Source: Petrimonas sulfuriphila
Lineage (GTDB): Bacteria; Bacteroidota; Bacteroidia; Bacteroidales; Dysgonomonadaceae
Direction: 5' to 3'
DNA: 64,000 bases
Assembly (NCBI GenBank): GCA_038561985.1
Contig: CP073276.1
Coordinates: 2,542,001 to 2,606,000 of the forward strand
In this document: piece after piece, positions 27,564 through 36,552 of the stretch
How positions within the stretch are numbered: position 1 is the first letter of the stretch
How the letters are laid out: each line of letters starts with the position of its first letter
Program-made: the position numbers and the translations under genes
The notes under the pieces: generated by a model
What the model saw: only the letters and a program-made list of their open reading frames with translations
Databases searched by the model: none
Told to the model about the DNA's origin: nothing

Positions 27564-28495
27564 CCGTCGGTTTTTTTCCCCATCCGATTGCATTGGGAAA
27601 TCAGGTGAATGCTTTTTTCTACTGCATCCAATTTATTATTGGAAAGGTCGATCCAGTTAATCTCCTTGTCCCTTTTGAACCACGTCATTTGTTTGCGGGC
27701 ATAGTTTCGAGAATGTTGTTTTATTTTCCCGATGGCAAAATCAAGGGTGCAATTCCCGTCGAAATAATCGAAAAGTTCTTTGTAACCCACGGTATTTAAA
27801 GAATTCAGGTGTCGTTTCGGATAAAGTTCCCAGGCTTCTTTCACTAAGCCGTCCTCAATCATTTGGTCAACGCGACGGTTGATACGTTCATATAATTCTT
27901 CCCGCGGGCGCATAAATCCGATTTTTACAATGTTAAAATTCCTTTCTTTTCTCGGATTCGTTCGCAGTGATGAATATGGCCTTCCTGCCATAAGGCATAC
28001 TTCGAGCGCATGAATTACCCGCTTGGGATTTTTCAAGTCGACCTGGTTGTAAAAAACCGGATCCAAGATTTTCAGACGGGAACGAATAGCATCCAACCCT
28101 TCTTTCAGGTAAAGGTCATGAATTTCTTTTCGTAATTTTTCGTCGATGGTCGGGATTTCGTCAATCCCTTGACAAACAGCATCGATGTACATCATTGAGC
28201 CACCAGACATCACCACAAACGAATGGGTTTGCAGAAGGTTTTCGATAAGCGGAACAGCATCTTCCTCAAACTGGCTGGCACTGTAATAATCTTCAGGTTC
28301 AAGAGTTCCTACAAAGTAGTGGGGAATACGTCCTAGTTGATCGTTGGTAGGCGCCGCCGTACCGATGACCATTTGTTTGTATATTTGCCTGGAATCTGAG
28401 GATATTACGGGGCTATTCAACCGTTCAGCTATCTGAAGGCTTACTTCAGTTTTGCCCACGCCTGTAGGTCCCAGAAGCACGAGCAAAGTGTTCAT
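27560..28495 (-). CDS. miaA: tRNA dimethylallyltransferase
   Basis: Adds the dimethylallyl group to A37 of tRNAs reading UNN codons. 311 residues. P-loop GPTGVGKT (9-16), DSRQIYKQM (substrate-binding Asp), [10 protein letters not shown] and the tRNA-binding region [14 protein letters not shown] are present. Bacteroidota often carry two miaA copies; only one is visible here. Confidence 0.96.
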   Translation of the reverse strand: MNTLLVLLGPTGVGKTEVSLQIAERLNSPVISSDSRQIYKQMVIGTAAPTNDQLGRIPHYFVGTLEPEDYYSASQFEEDAVPLIENLLQTHSFVVMSGGSMMYIDAVCQGIDEIPTIDEKLRKEIHDLYLKEGLDAIRSRLKILDPVFYNQVDLKNPKRVIHALEVCLMAGRPYSSLRTNPRKERNFNIVKIGFMRPREELYERINRRVDQMIEDGLVKEAWELYPKRHLNSLNTVGYKELFDYFDGNCTLDFAIGKIKQHSRNYARKQMTWFKRDKEINWIDLSNNKLDAVEKSIHLISQCNRMGKKTDG

Positions 28496-28552
28496 AAAAC
28501 AGGTAGTTTGTTGCGGTTCAGGAAGATGATTATTTCGTCAAAACAAGTGAAG

Positions 28553-29110
28553 TCAATAGAGGTCGCTTTCTTCTGCTGATATCTCAATATCGTCTAACCC
28601 GTCGAAGCCCTCTTTGTCGAGTTCGTTCAAATCGAAACTTTCATCTCCGAAAAAGGACTCATCTACGTCCAGCGATGCCGAGGTGCTTGCGATCTCATCG
28701 AAATTAAGGAATTGTTTAGGCGCTTCTCCTACGGAGAGTGTACATATCGGTTTTTTCAAGCTTTTACCGGTAATAATCTCCGAGAGCTCAATAAACAATG
28801 CTCTCTCGGTAAGGTAGTCAAATACGAAAAGCAATTTTTGTTTTTCATCTTCCAAGTAGTCGTTCAGCACGCATTCAGCCATCGTATAAGGGTCTTCATC
28901 GGAATAAGTGTCCATTTCCACAAGAGTGATTTCCTGCTCTTTACGCCAGTTGTCGTCACAAAGAAAGAAAGAAGCCATCTCGCTTTCATTGAAACCGGTG
29001 CAGTCGACAATCGCTTTGAATAAATCCAAGAAAGTATTGTCGGCATCTATTTTTATTTCTCTTTTGAAGTTTTCTACTTCATCCGATATAATTGCGAATC
29101 TGAAAATCAT
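28553..29110 (-). CDS. pRiA4b ORF-3-like (IS1096 passenger TnpR-like) protein
   Basis: 185 residues. The N-terminal pRiA4b ORF-3-like domain (MIFRFAIISDEVENFKREI ... FFLCDDNWRKEQEITL ... KLLFVFDYLTERALFIELSEI) is followed by a very acidic, probably disordered tail. The family is named after plasmid/IS passengers but is a conserved chromosomal gene in Bacteroidales; no insertion sequence is seen here. Function unknown. ATG 29110 is chosen over an in-frame Met 12 residues upstream because the family starts MIFRF. Confidence 0.75.
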   Translation of the reverse strand: MIFRFAIISDEVENFKREIKIDADNTFLDLFKAIVDCTGFNESEMASFFLCDDNWRKEQEITLVEMDTYSDEDPYTMAECVLNDYLEDEKQKLLFVFDYLTERALFIELSEIITGKSLKKPICTLSVGEAPKQFLNFDEIASTSASLDVDESFFGDESFDLNELDKEGFDGLDDIEISAEESDLY

Positions 29111-29143
29111 AAAAAAGCGTTTTAATACTCGTTTATTTGATTT

Positions 29144-29151
29144 CAAAGGTA
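29144..29151 (-). promoter_or_regulatory. Candidate -7 box
   Basis: TACCTTTG on the minus strand matches TAnnTTTG, 33 nt before the start at 29110. Confidence 0.4.
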
Positions 29152-29233
29152 ATAAAAACTTTTTTAAATAAAAGATGATTTATCTACAAAAACTTGTGTT
29201 GAAAACATCTCCGATAATTTTATGACAAAGCTG

Positions 29234-29264
29234 TTGGAATATTTGAAAATTTGTAGTACTTTTG
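29234..29264 (+). promoter_or_regulatory. Promoter of the tRNA-Asn pair
   Basis: TTG (29234-29236) and TACTTTTG (29257-29264) are separated by 20 nt, matching the Bacteroidota consensus. The first tRNA begins 29 nt downstream. Confidence 0.65.
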
Positions 29265-29293
29265 CATCACTTTTCTGAAAAGAAATATAAAAT

Positions 29294-29367
29294 TCTTCAG
29301 TAGCTCAGTCGGTTAGAGCATCTGACTGTTAATCAGAGGGTCGCTGGTTCAAGTCCAGCCTGAAGAG
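29294..29367 (+). tRNA. tRNA-Asn (GTT), copy 1
   Basis: 74 nt with a perfect cloverleaf. Acceptor TCTTCAG/CTGAAGA, D-stem GCTC/GAGC, anticodon stem TCTGA/TCAGA around loop CTGTTAA (anticodon GTT), T-stem GCTGG/CCAGC with loop TTCAAGT, and discriminator G as expected for asparagine. CCA is not encoded. Confidence 0.96.
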
Positions 29368-29400
29368 CGAAAAATAACGTTAAAAAAAGAGAAGTGAAAT

Positions 29401-29474
29401 TCTTCAGTAGCTCAGTCGGTTAGAGCATCTGACTGTTAATCAGAGGGTCGCTGGTTCAAGTCCAGCCTGAAGAG
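29401..29474 (+). tRNA. tRNA-Asn (GTT), copy 2
   Basis: Identical in sequence to copy 1 and 33 nt downstream, sharing its promoter and terminator. Tandem duplicate. Confidence 0.96.
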
Positions 29475-29476
29475 CG

Positions 29477-29514
29477 AAAAGAGAGTGGGTAGTAATGCTC
29501 ACTCTTTTTTCTTT
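29477..29514 (+). terminator. Intrinsic terminator of the tRNA-Asn pair
   Basis: AAAAGAGAGTG (29477-29487) pairs with CACTCTTTTTT (29500-29510) over 11 bp including one G-T, and is followed by a T-rich run. Confidence 0.8.
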
Positions 29515-29591
29515 TAGCGTGTATGATATTTTCAGAATGTCCCTCGTAAACAATTTTGCGCAACGCTCGTTTAATGAAAAACAATCCGATC

Positions 29592-30545
29592 ATGAAGAAA
29601 ATTCTTATAACAACTGCCCTGCACAGAGAATCTTTAGCAGAACTTTTTGAGAAGTTTGAAGTTTTTATGCCACAGGATAAAGACATGAAACGCGACCAGG
29701 TACTGGAAATGATTTCTGATTATGAGGTTGTAATACCTAACTTCAGTTTTTTTACCGATAAGGAAATAATGGACAGGGGAGTGAGGTTGGAGGTGATTGC
29801 TAACTACGGTGTCGGTTACAATAATATTGATGTGGAATACGCAACCCAGAAAGGAATTGTGGTAACCAATATTCCCAAAACGACGTGTGAACCTACGGCT
29901 GAATTGGCATTTGCCTTGTTGCTTGCCGCAGGAAGGCGAATTGGGTATTATGACCGGAAGCTACGCGAACACCGGGCGGTTGACTGGGGTGTGTACGGAG
30001 ATGCCGGATTGCCTATTTTTGGAAAAACCTTGGGTATAATCGGAATGGGAAGAATCGGACAAGCCCTGGCGCGACGTGCAGTAGCTTCAGGGATGAATAT
30101 AATCTATCATAACCGGAACCGGTTAAGTCCGGAAATTGAAGAACGTTATGGTGCTTCATACGTCTCTTTTGATGAGTTACTGCGAATGGCAGATTTTATT
30201 TCACTGAATGCACCTTCCACTTCTCAAACCTTAAAGTTGATCGGAGAAAAAGAGTTTTCCGTAATGAAACCTACAGCGGTATTTATTAATACAGCCCGAG
30301 GAAATATGGTCGATGAAAAAGCATTGGCTCAAGCGCTGAAAGAAAAAAAAATATGGGCTGCCGGGCTTGATGTATATGAAAATGAACCAAAAATCTCTTC
30401 CGAGTTACTGGTGTTGGATAATGTGGTACTTTCGCCTCATGCCGGAACCAGAACCATTGAAGACCGTCATCGGATGGCGGAGGAAATGGTACATAATATT
30501 ATTGGTTTTTACGAAGGCAAATACGAGGTGTCCCGGGTAAATTGA
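29592..30545 (+). CDS. D-isomer-specific 2-hydroxyacid dehydrogenase
   Basis: NAD(P)-dependent dehydrogenase of 317 residues from MKKILITTALH. The Rossmann motif GIIGMGRIGQAL is followed by the catalytic trio Arg (NTARGNMVDE), Glu (VYENEP) and His (SPHAGTRT). Most similar in pattern to glyoxylate/hydroxypyruvate reductase or related enzymes; the exact substrate is not readable. ATG 29592 is chosen because the fold begins there. Two upstream in-frame Met codons (29556, 29574) would add non-conserved residues. Confidence 0.88.
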   Translation: MKKILITTALHRESLAELFEKFEVFMPQDKDMKRDQVLEMISDYEVVIPNFSFFTDKEIMDRGVRLEVIANYGVGYNNIDVEYATQKGIVVTNIPKTTCEPTAELAFALLLAAGRRIGYYDRKLREHRAVDWGVYGDAGLPIFGKTLGIIGMGRIGQALARRAVASGMNIIYHNRNRLSPEIEERYGASYVSFDELLRMADFISLNAPSTSQTLKLIGEKEFSVMKPTAVFINTARGNMVDEKALAQALKEKKIWAAGLDVYENEPKISSELLVLDNVVLSPHAGTRTIEDRHRMAEEMVHNIIGFYEGKYEVSRVN

Positions 30546-30593
30546 TGGACGTAGAGTTTTGAACACAATACCCTACGCTAAATTCTAATTAGC

Positions 30594-31304
30594 ATGACAG
30601 CAGAAAGTGTAAAACAACAGGTGTTCTCTTTTGGAAATCCCCAAAAAGCAGAACATTCCAAGTATTTTTTCAAGACCGGAAAAGGTCAGTACGGTGAAGG
30701 CGACCGGTTTATAGGAAGTACTGTCCCCGAAACGAGAAAGGTGGCTAAAGCTAACAAAAACCTTTCGTTTGACGAACTCGGGAAACTGTTGAATGACGAG
30801 TATCACGAATGTCGTTTTTGTGCTTTGGTCATTCTGTCTGAGCAATTTGAAAAAGCCTGCGACACGGGGCGTAAAGAAATTTTTGAATTTTACCTTGCCC
30901 ATACTCACGGTATCAATAATTGGGACCTGGTGGACGTGTCGGCTTACCATATTGTAGGGGAGTGGCTTCTGGACAAAGACAGGTCGGTCCTGTATCAACT
31001 GGCCAGCAGTGAAAACCTCTGGGAACAACGGATAGCCATTATTTCCACATTGGCCTTTATCCGAAAAAAAGATTTTACAGATACGTTGAAACTTGCTGAA
31101 AAGTTTCTTACCCATCGTCACGATTTAATGCACAAAGCCTGTGGCTGGATGTTGCGTGAAGCCGGTAAACGCGATGAAAAAACATTAACCTGTTTTCTGG
31201 ACGCACATTATACGGAAATGCCCCGGACAATGCTGCGATACGCCATCGAGAAGTTAACGCCGGAGCAGAAAAAAAAGTACATGATGAAAGAAGTCCAGAA
31301 TTAA
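30594..31304 (+). CDS. AlkD-like DNA alkylation repair protein
   Basis: HEAT-like repeat DNA glycosylase family protein of 236 residues. GSTVPETRKVAKA at the start and HGINNWDLVDVSAYHIVG hold the conserved Trp and Asp that line the AlkD active site. AlkD excises bulky or cationic alkylated bases without base flipping. It lies 15 nt before the M16 peptidase gene in the same direction. Confidence 0.88.
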   Translation: MTAESVKQQVFSFGNPQKAEHSKYFFKTGKGQYGEGDRFIGSTVPETRKVAKANKNLSFDELGKLLNDEYHECRFCALVILSEQFEKACDTGRKEIFEFYLAHTHGINNWDLVDVSAYHIVGEWLLDKDRSVLYQLASSENLWEQRIAIISTLAFIRKKDFTDTLKLAEKFLTHRHDLMHKACGWMLREAGKRDEKTLTCFLDAHYTEMPRTMLRYAIEKLTPEQKKKYMMKEVQN

Positions 31305-31319
31305 CACCCATTATCGAAC

Positions 31320-32540
31320 ATGTTTCAAACCCATCACTTAACCAACGGCTTACGCATTATTCATCACCCTTTCCCCTCGGAAATATCCTACTGTGGAATA
31401 GCCATTAATACGGGTTCCCGTGACGAATTTCCGGACGAACAGGGGATGGCACATTTTGTGGAGCATATGTTGTTTAAAGGAACTGAAAAGCGCCAGGCAC
31501 ATCATGTCATTAACCGCATGGAGAACGTGGGCGGCGAACTTAACGCTTATACCACAAAGGAAGAAACGTTTATTTACGCTACGTTTTTATCCGAATATTT
31601 TGAGAGAGCAGTGGAGTTGTTAAGCGATATGGTTTTTCATTCCACTTTTCCCGAACATCAGATAGAAAAAGAAAGAGACGTTATTTTAGATGAAATGAAT
31701 AGTTATGCCGACTCACCGTCTGAGTTGATATTTGATGATTTTGAAAATCTCTTGTTTCCTAATCACGAGATAGGGCATTACATACTGGGAACATCTGAGT
31801 CGTTACTTGCTTTGGATAAGAAAAAAGTGGACGATTTTGTAAACAGGCAGTACTCCCCTGCGAATATGGTTTTGTTTTCATTCGGAAAAACTCCTTTTTC
31901 CAAAGTGGTACGCTTGACTGAACAATACTTCGGTTTCCCCGATACCCGGTATTTATTATCCAAAAAGCGCGAACGTCCCCTGAGCGAAACAGCAAAAAAG
32001 AGCCGGATTGGAAAAGGTACCGCCCAAACGCATGTTATCCTCGGAGCCCGCACTTTTGATATGTTTCAACCGGACAGGTACGCTCTTTATTTGTTGAATC
32101 ATATTGTTGCCGGGGGAGCTACCAACAGCCGGCTTAACAATTCGTTGCGTGAAAAAAACGGATTGGTCTATAACGTGGAATCGAACGTAACGTTGTACAC
32201 CGATACGGGGCTGTTTTCCGTCTATTTTGCCTGCGATAAAAGACAAGTGGAACGGTGTTTAAAGCTTATCAATAAAGAGTTAAGAAGGATTATAGAGATT
32301 CCTTTGTCCTCAGGTCAACTGGCAACTGCAAAAAGACAATATAAAGGACAGCTGGGCATCGCTTCTGAAAACAATGAAAGTATCTCCCTGAGAATGGCTA
32401 AAAGCTATCTTCATTTTAATCATTACCTTCCTTTGGAAGAGGTTTTTTCCCAAATAGATGCCATAAGTGCAGTGCAACTGCAGGAATTGGCAGAGAAATT
32501 GTTCTTCCCGGAACAACTGTATCAGTTGAAATACGTGTGA
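31320..32540 (+). CDS. M16 family zinc metallopeptidase
   Basis: Protein of 406 residues with the inverted zinc motif HFVEH (His45, Glu48, His49) and the distal zinc Glu in ERDVILDEMNSYADSP. The length matches a PqqL/processing-peptidase half, a two-domain M16B enzyme. The C-terminal domain has the NSRLNNSLREKNGLVYNV substrate-side motif. No signal peptide, so it is likely cytoplasmic. Substrate unknown. Confidence 0.93.
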   Translation: MFQTHHLTNGLRIIHHPFPSEISYCGIAINTGSRDEFPDEQGMAHFVEHMLFKGTEKRQAHHVINRMENVGGELNAYTTKEETFIYATFLSEYFERAVELLSDMVFHSTFPEHQIEKERDVILDEMNSYADSPSELIFDDFENLLFPNHEIGHYILGTSESLLALDKKKVDDFVNRQYSPANMVLFSFGKTPFSKVVRLTEQYFGFPDTRYLLSKKRERPLSETAKKSRIGKGTAQTHVILGARTFDMFQPDRYALYLLNHIVAGGATNSRLNNSLREKNGLVYNVESNVTLYTDTGLFSVYFACDKRQVERCLKLINKELRRIIEIPLSSGQLATAKRQYKGQLGIASENNESISLRMAKSYLHFNHYLPLEEVFSQIDAISAVQLQELAEKLFFPEQLYQLKYV

Positions 32541-32810
32541 TTTAAGTAGTCTTTATCCCTAACAAACATCAAAAAAGCATCAATAGGCAGAATTTTTGTT
32601 AAAAACCTGTTGAGAAATTCCACACAGTTCCCATTCTCATTTTGTGGCTGTTTTAATCTGGATTACATTTGATGCATGCTTTTTGTTAAGCATCCGTTGA
32701 AAAATTCAAAACCGAACAAAAAAAACAAAACGGTTGTTTATTAAGCGTATCAGAAGTGTAATGAACATTGTTTTTGAACAGGCTATATTTATTAATTAAA
32801 CAATTAAATT
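32541..32810. other. Intergenic region, 270 bp
   Basis: AT-rich leader of the outer-membrane barrel gene. No gene, clear consensus promoter or terminator was found in it. Confidence 0.5.
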
Positions 32811-33437
32811 ATGAAAAAATTAAGATTATCGTTAGTGGTTGCCATGCTGGCTATAGTAACGGCAGCAAGTGCACAATTGAATCTGGGGATTAAAGGCGGC
32901 GTTAATATGTCGAATTTTTACGGTGATGAATTGACCGACAAAAATATGAAAATTGGTTTTCATGTCGGTCTAGCTGCAGATTATGACTTTGCCCCGAGCA
33001 TGGCTATTCAAACCGGATTATTTTTCACGACGAAAGGGGCTAAATACAGTGGCTCTCTGGGAACCGTTTCAGGAGACATTACTGTAAATCCGATGTACTT
33101 ACAACTCCCCGTTCACTTCGCTTATAAACAGGAGGTGACTCCGGGTACCCGTATTGTATTTCACGCAGGTCCTTATGTCGCATACGGGGTTGGGGGAAAA
33201 TCGAAACTTAAAGTATCGTCCGGTAGTAGTTCAACAGAAAGTGAGGGCGTTAATGTTTTTGGAGAAAACAAAATGCTTAAACCGTTTGATGCCGGTTTAG
33301 GACTTGGCGTTGGTGCAGAATTCAGTCGCTTTCTGGTTGATGTCGGATGGGATATGGGTCTGGTTAATATATCCAATTCAAGTAGTGGAAACGTAAAAAA
33401 TCAAAACGCCTACCTCTCCGTAGGTTACAAATTCTAA
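32811..33437 (+). CDS. Outer membrane beta-barrel protein, paralogue 1
   Basis: Signal peptide (MKKLRLSLVVAMLAIVTAA, cleavage near SAQ) followed by an eight-stranded barrel-type sequence of the OMP_b-brl_2 kind; 208 residues ending in aromatic YKF, as expected for BAM recognition. Strands such as LNLGIKGGVNMSNFYGDE are shared with the next gene. Function unknown; probably a small porin-like or adhesin barrel. Confidence 0.85.
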   Translation: MKKLRLSLVVAMLAIVTAASAQLNLGIKGGVNMSNFYGDELTDKNMKIGFHVGLAADYDFAPSMAIQTGLFFTTKGAKYSGSLGTVSGDITVNPMYLQLPVHFAYKQEVTPGTRIVFHAGPYVAYGVGGKSKLKVSSGSSSTESEGVNVFGENKMLKPFDAGLGLGVGAEFSRFLVDVGWDMGLVNISNSSSGNVKNQNAYLSVGYKF

Positions 33438-33460
33438 TTTTTCAGAATTATAAACGTTGG

Positions 33461-33489
33461 AAACACCGCTTTTTGGGCGGTGTTTTTTT
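33461..33489 (+). terminator. Intrinsic terminator after barrel paralogue 1
   Basis: AAACACCGC pairs with GCGGTGTTT around a short loop, followed by T7. Nearly the same stem follows the second paralogue. Confidence 0.85.
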
Positions 33490-33629
33490 ATTGTAAGCAG
33501 TAATCTTTTGTGAATTTTTTCAACCGAATAGTGAGGGTTTTTTGTTTCCCTGCGTCTTATTATCGGAAGTGAGAAACAACATCACTTCGTTGAATTTTTA
33601 AACAAACTAACTATTAATTTAAAAAAGTT

Positions 33630-34334
33630 ATGAAAAAGATTGTATTGGCATTGGCCATGGTGGCCATGGTTGGAGCTGTGAGCGCTCAGGGATTGTCTCT
33701 AGGAATTAAAGGCGGAGTAAACATGTCGAATTTTTACGGAAAAGAGGTAAAAGACACCAAGATGAAATTAGGTTTTAACGTGGGTATAGCAGCTGATTAT
33801 GAATTTGAATCCAATGTGGCTATTCAGTCCGGATTATATTTTATTACGAAAGGAGCAAAACTATCTTCCACAAAAATAGACCAGAAAGTAGGAGACATTA
33901 AGCTTTCGGGTACGGTGGATAAAACAGCCAATGCCATGTATTTGCAGATCCCTCTGCACCTTGCCTATAAAATAGATGTAACCCCCGGGGCGCGTGTTGT
34001 GTTGCATGCCGGTCCCTATGCGGCCTATGGAGTTGGAGGCAAAATAAGCGGTAAGTCAACTGTAAAAGTTTCAGGCAATGTGCCGGCAGATCAAAAAGCA
34101 GCAGTCGACGCTGCCCTTAAACAGATAAATGCTTCTACAAACAGTGTTAATACTTTTGATAAGAGAATGGGGTATAAGCCTTTCGACGCTGGTGTCGGTA
34201 TAGGTGTTGGTGCCGAATTCGGTTCTTTCCTTGTCGATTTGGGATGGGATATGGGCTTGCTCAATATTTCTAGAAATAAAGAAGTTAACGTAAAAAGTCA
34301 AAATGCGCACCTTGCAGTAGGTTTCAAATTTTAA
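33630..34334 (+). CDS. Outer membrane beta-barrel protein, paralogue 2
   Basis: Tandem paralogue of the preceding gene (234 residues). Signal peptide MKKIVLALAMVAMVGAVSAQ, then the shared strands LGIKGGVNMSNFYGKEV and FVLHAGPYAAYGVGGK-like core, ending GFKF. It carries an extra ~25-residue insert (VPADQKAAVDAALKQI) in one loop compared with paralogue 1. It has its own terminator and probably its own promoter. Confidence 0.85.
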   Translation: MKKIVLALAMVAMVGAVSAQGLSLGIKGGVNMSNFYGKEVKDTKMKLGFNVGIAADYEFESNVAIQSGLYFITKGAKLSSTKIDQKVGDIKLSGTVDKTANAMYLQIPLHLAYKIDVTPGARVVLHAGPYAAYGVGGKISGKSTVKVSGNVPADQKAAVDAALKQINASTNSVNTFDKRMGYKPFDAGVGIGVGAEFGSFLVDLGWDMGLLNISRNKEVNVKSQNAHLAVGFKF

Positions 34335-34360
34335 GAAGACCTGTTTAAATAGTGATTACA

Positions 34361-34394
34361 AAGACACCGCTTTCAGTAAGGCGGTGTCTTTTTT
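34361..34394 (+). terminator. Intrinsic terminator after barrel paralogue 2
   Basis: AAGACACCGC pairs with GCGGTGTCTT, followed by T-run. The stem core ACACCGC/GCGGTGT is identical to the terminator at 33461-33489. Confidence 0.85.
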
Positions 34395-34474
34395 GCGCTG
34401 TGCACGACAATTAATTATTTTTGACGATTAAGGATGAATTGTTGTAGAGATAAACCAGTTTGTCTTTTTTTTCT

Positions 34475-34482
34475 TATTTTTG
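34475..34482 (+). promoter_or_regulatory. Candidate -7 box for dacB
   Basis: TATTTTTG matches TAnnTTTG, 19 nt before the dacB start. Confidence 0.45.
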
Positions 34483-34501
34483 TCCGTACTAAAAAAAACG
34501 A

Positions 34502-35923
34502 ATGAAACGATTTCTTCTTTTATATCTTTCACTGTGTTCCGTTTGGTTATCCTATTCGCAGGTTGGGCTGCAACAACTCCTCAATAATGCCGCCTTGAAG
34601 CATGCCTCGGTAGGTATTCAGGTCACGGACCTGAATACCGGGAAAACAATTGTTTCGCACGATCCGCAAAAATCGCTTACGCCGGCATCGATAACAAAGG
34701 TTATTACTTCCGCAACGGCCCTGGAGCTGTTGGGTAGCGAGTATAGATACGTTACACAGGTGACTTTGGATGAGAGTGATCCTACAAGGATCCTGGTGCT
34801 TGGCTCGGGTGATCCCACGCTTGGCAGTGATGTCTTTGGCGACAACACGACCGCATTTTTCATCAATATCACCGATGCGCTGAAGAAAGAATTGCAGCCG
34901 GATCGAGAATACAGCATTTACGTAGTCGATAACCTGTTCGGATACGACGGTATTTCGCCCGAATGGACTTGGATTGATATCGGAAATTACTACGCCTCGG
35001 GAAGTTACGGGATAAGTATTTTTGATAATACATATAAACTTTTTTTTAATACTTCTGCCAAGATCGCCCCGCCCCGGATTCTTCGGACGGAGCCGGATAT
35101 GAAAAAGATCCGGTTCACCAATTTTCTTACACTAAATACGACGGGAAGTGATAATGGTTACATCTATGGTATTCCGTTTTCATACGAGAGAACAGTGAAA
35201 GGGAATATTCCTGCTGGAAAGGCCGAGTTCAGCATCAAGGGCGATATCCCTGATCCGGGTCTTTTTTTAGGTGAAACGCTGGCTGATTATCTTGTCCGTT
35301 CGGGGATAAAAATAAGTCAAGTAGAAACTGCAAGGACAGATTATCTGGCAAAAAAACAGGTACAGTATAAACCGGGAAAGATCGTTCACACGCAAACTTC
35401 ACGGCCGATGAAAGATATCGTGCAGGAGGTGAATGTAAAGAGCAATAACCATTACGCAGAGCATTTGCTCAGGATAATCGGAAGAACACAAAATACCGAT
35501 ATATACAGCGATGCGCTTCAGGCAGGGATCGATTATGTAAAGAAATTTTGGGAACAACAAGGGATTTCTATCTCGTCGCTTACGTTGCATGACGGGTCCG
35601 GACTTGCACCTCAGAATGCGTTCAGCCCGGCATTCCTGACCGAAATTCTGGCATATATGTACACGAAAAGCAAAAATTCGAAAGTTTTTTTCGATTCGCT
35701 ACCCAAAGCCGGAAAAGACGGTACATTACGCAGTTTTATGCGCAACACGAAATACGAGGGCAAAATATCAGCAAAAAGCGGAAGTATTGGCGGAGTGCAG
35801 TGCTATTCAGGCTATCTTATTGATGGAAACAAGCAATATGCCTTCACGGTGATGATTAATAAATTTAATGGCACCCGCCCACAAGTGAGGAGTGCCATTG
35901 AGAAATTTTTATCGACGTTGTAG
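34502..35923 (+). CDS. dacB: D-alanyl-D-alanine carboxypeptidase/endopeptidase (PBP4 type)
   Basis: Class C low-molecular-weight penicillin-binding protein, S13 family, 473 residues with signal peptide. Catalytic motifs: SxxK at Ser63-Lys66 (PASITKVI), SxN at Ser314 (VKSNNHYAEH) and KSG at Lys425 (SAKSGSIGG, in place of the usual KTG). It trims or cleaves peptidoglycan cross-links in the periplasm. Convergent with the FKBP gene, 14 nt apart. Confidence 0.94.
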   Translation: MKRFLLLYLSLCSVWLSYSQVGLQQLLNNAALKHASVGIQVTDLNTGKTIVSHDPQKSLTPASITKVITSATALELLGSEYRYVTQVTLDESDPTRILVLGSGDPTLGSDVFGDNTTAFFINITDALKKELQPDREYSIYVVDNLFGYDGISPEWTWIDIGNYYASGSYGISIFDNTYKLFFNTSAKIAPPRILRTEPDMKKIRFTNFLTLNTTGSDNGYIYGIPFSYERTVKGNIPAGKAEFSIKGDIPDPGLFLGETLADYLVRSGIKISQVETARTDYLAKKQVQYKPGKIVHTQTSRPMKDIVQEVNVKSNNHYAEHLLRIIGRTQNTDIYSDALQAGIDYVKKFWEQQGISISSLTLHDGSGLAPQNAFSPAFLTEILAYMYTKSKNSKVFFDSLPKAGKDGTLRSFMRNTKYEGKISAKSGSIGGVQCYSGYLIDGNKQYAFTVMINKFNGTRPQVRSAIEKFLSTL

Positions 35924-35937
35924 TACTATGGAGGTTT

Positions 35938-36486
35938 TTATTTCACAATTTCCAACAACTCAATTTCGAAAACCAGGGTGGAGTAGCCTTTTATATCACC
36001 TCTACCTGTGGCTCCATAACCCAATTGCCAGGGAATCCATACCTCCCATCTATCTCCTACCTCCATGTGTTGTAAGGCAGTGCTGAATCCGTCAATTAAT
36101 TCGCTGCCCACGGTAAATTTACTGGGAACATTATTCCTGTCGGCGGTTGAGTCAAAAATCACTTTGTTCTTAAAAAGATTCCCGTCATCGCCGGTAAATG
36201 TATCCTCCTTGGTCCAATACCTTTTGAACCAACCGGTGTACAACACACTGACTTGATCCGTAAAATAAGGCGTTTCCCCGGTATCACCGTCGGTGATCTC
36301 TTTGTACATGATGTGTCCGTTTCCCGATTGGGATTCAATTTTTGTGTATTCTGAGCTTGCAGTAATTTTCGCAAATTGCTTCTCGTTATCCATCTTGAAC
36401 TCATCATCAAAACTGACTGTCTTCTCGCAGGAAACAAGAAACAGGGACAAGCAGGCAACGACGAAGGAGTATAATGTTGTTTTCAT
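35938..36486 (-). CDS. FKBP-type peptidyl-prolyl isomerase lipoprotein
   Basis: 182 residues. Lipoprotein signal with Cys20 (LFLVSC). The C-terminal half is an FKBP domain: VSVLYTGWF, VIFDST, FTVGSELIDGFSTALQHMEVGDRWEVWIPWQLGYG and the final LVFEIELLEI. An insert (about 100-120, with TKEDTFTGDDGN) interrupts the first loop. Folding helper for envelope proteins. Confidence 0.92.
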   Translation of the reverse strand: MKTTLYSFVVACLSLFLVSCEKTVSFDDEFKMDNEKQFAKITASSEYTKIESQSGNGHIMYKEITDGDTGETPYFTDQVSVLYTGWFKRYWTKEDTFTGDDGNLFKNKVIFDSTADRNNVPSKFTVGSELIDGFSTALQHMEVGDRWEVWIPWQLGYGATGRGDIKGYSTLVFEIELLEIVK

Positions 36487-36552
36487 ATTCTTTAAAGATT
36501 TTTAGAACCAGGACCCAATTGCAAAGATTGTGTTCTGACTTCTGATGTCTTT

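Noticed and set aside
28553-29110. Insertion-sequence passenger gene as sign of a mobile element
   Set aside because: The family name mentions IS1096, but no transposase or terminal repeats are nearby and the context is housekeeping.
29294-29474. Attachment site at the duplicated tRNA
   Set aside because: The repeat is a complete tRNA gene pair with common promoter and terminator, and no integrase is adjacent.
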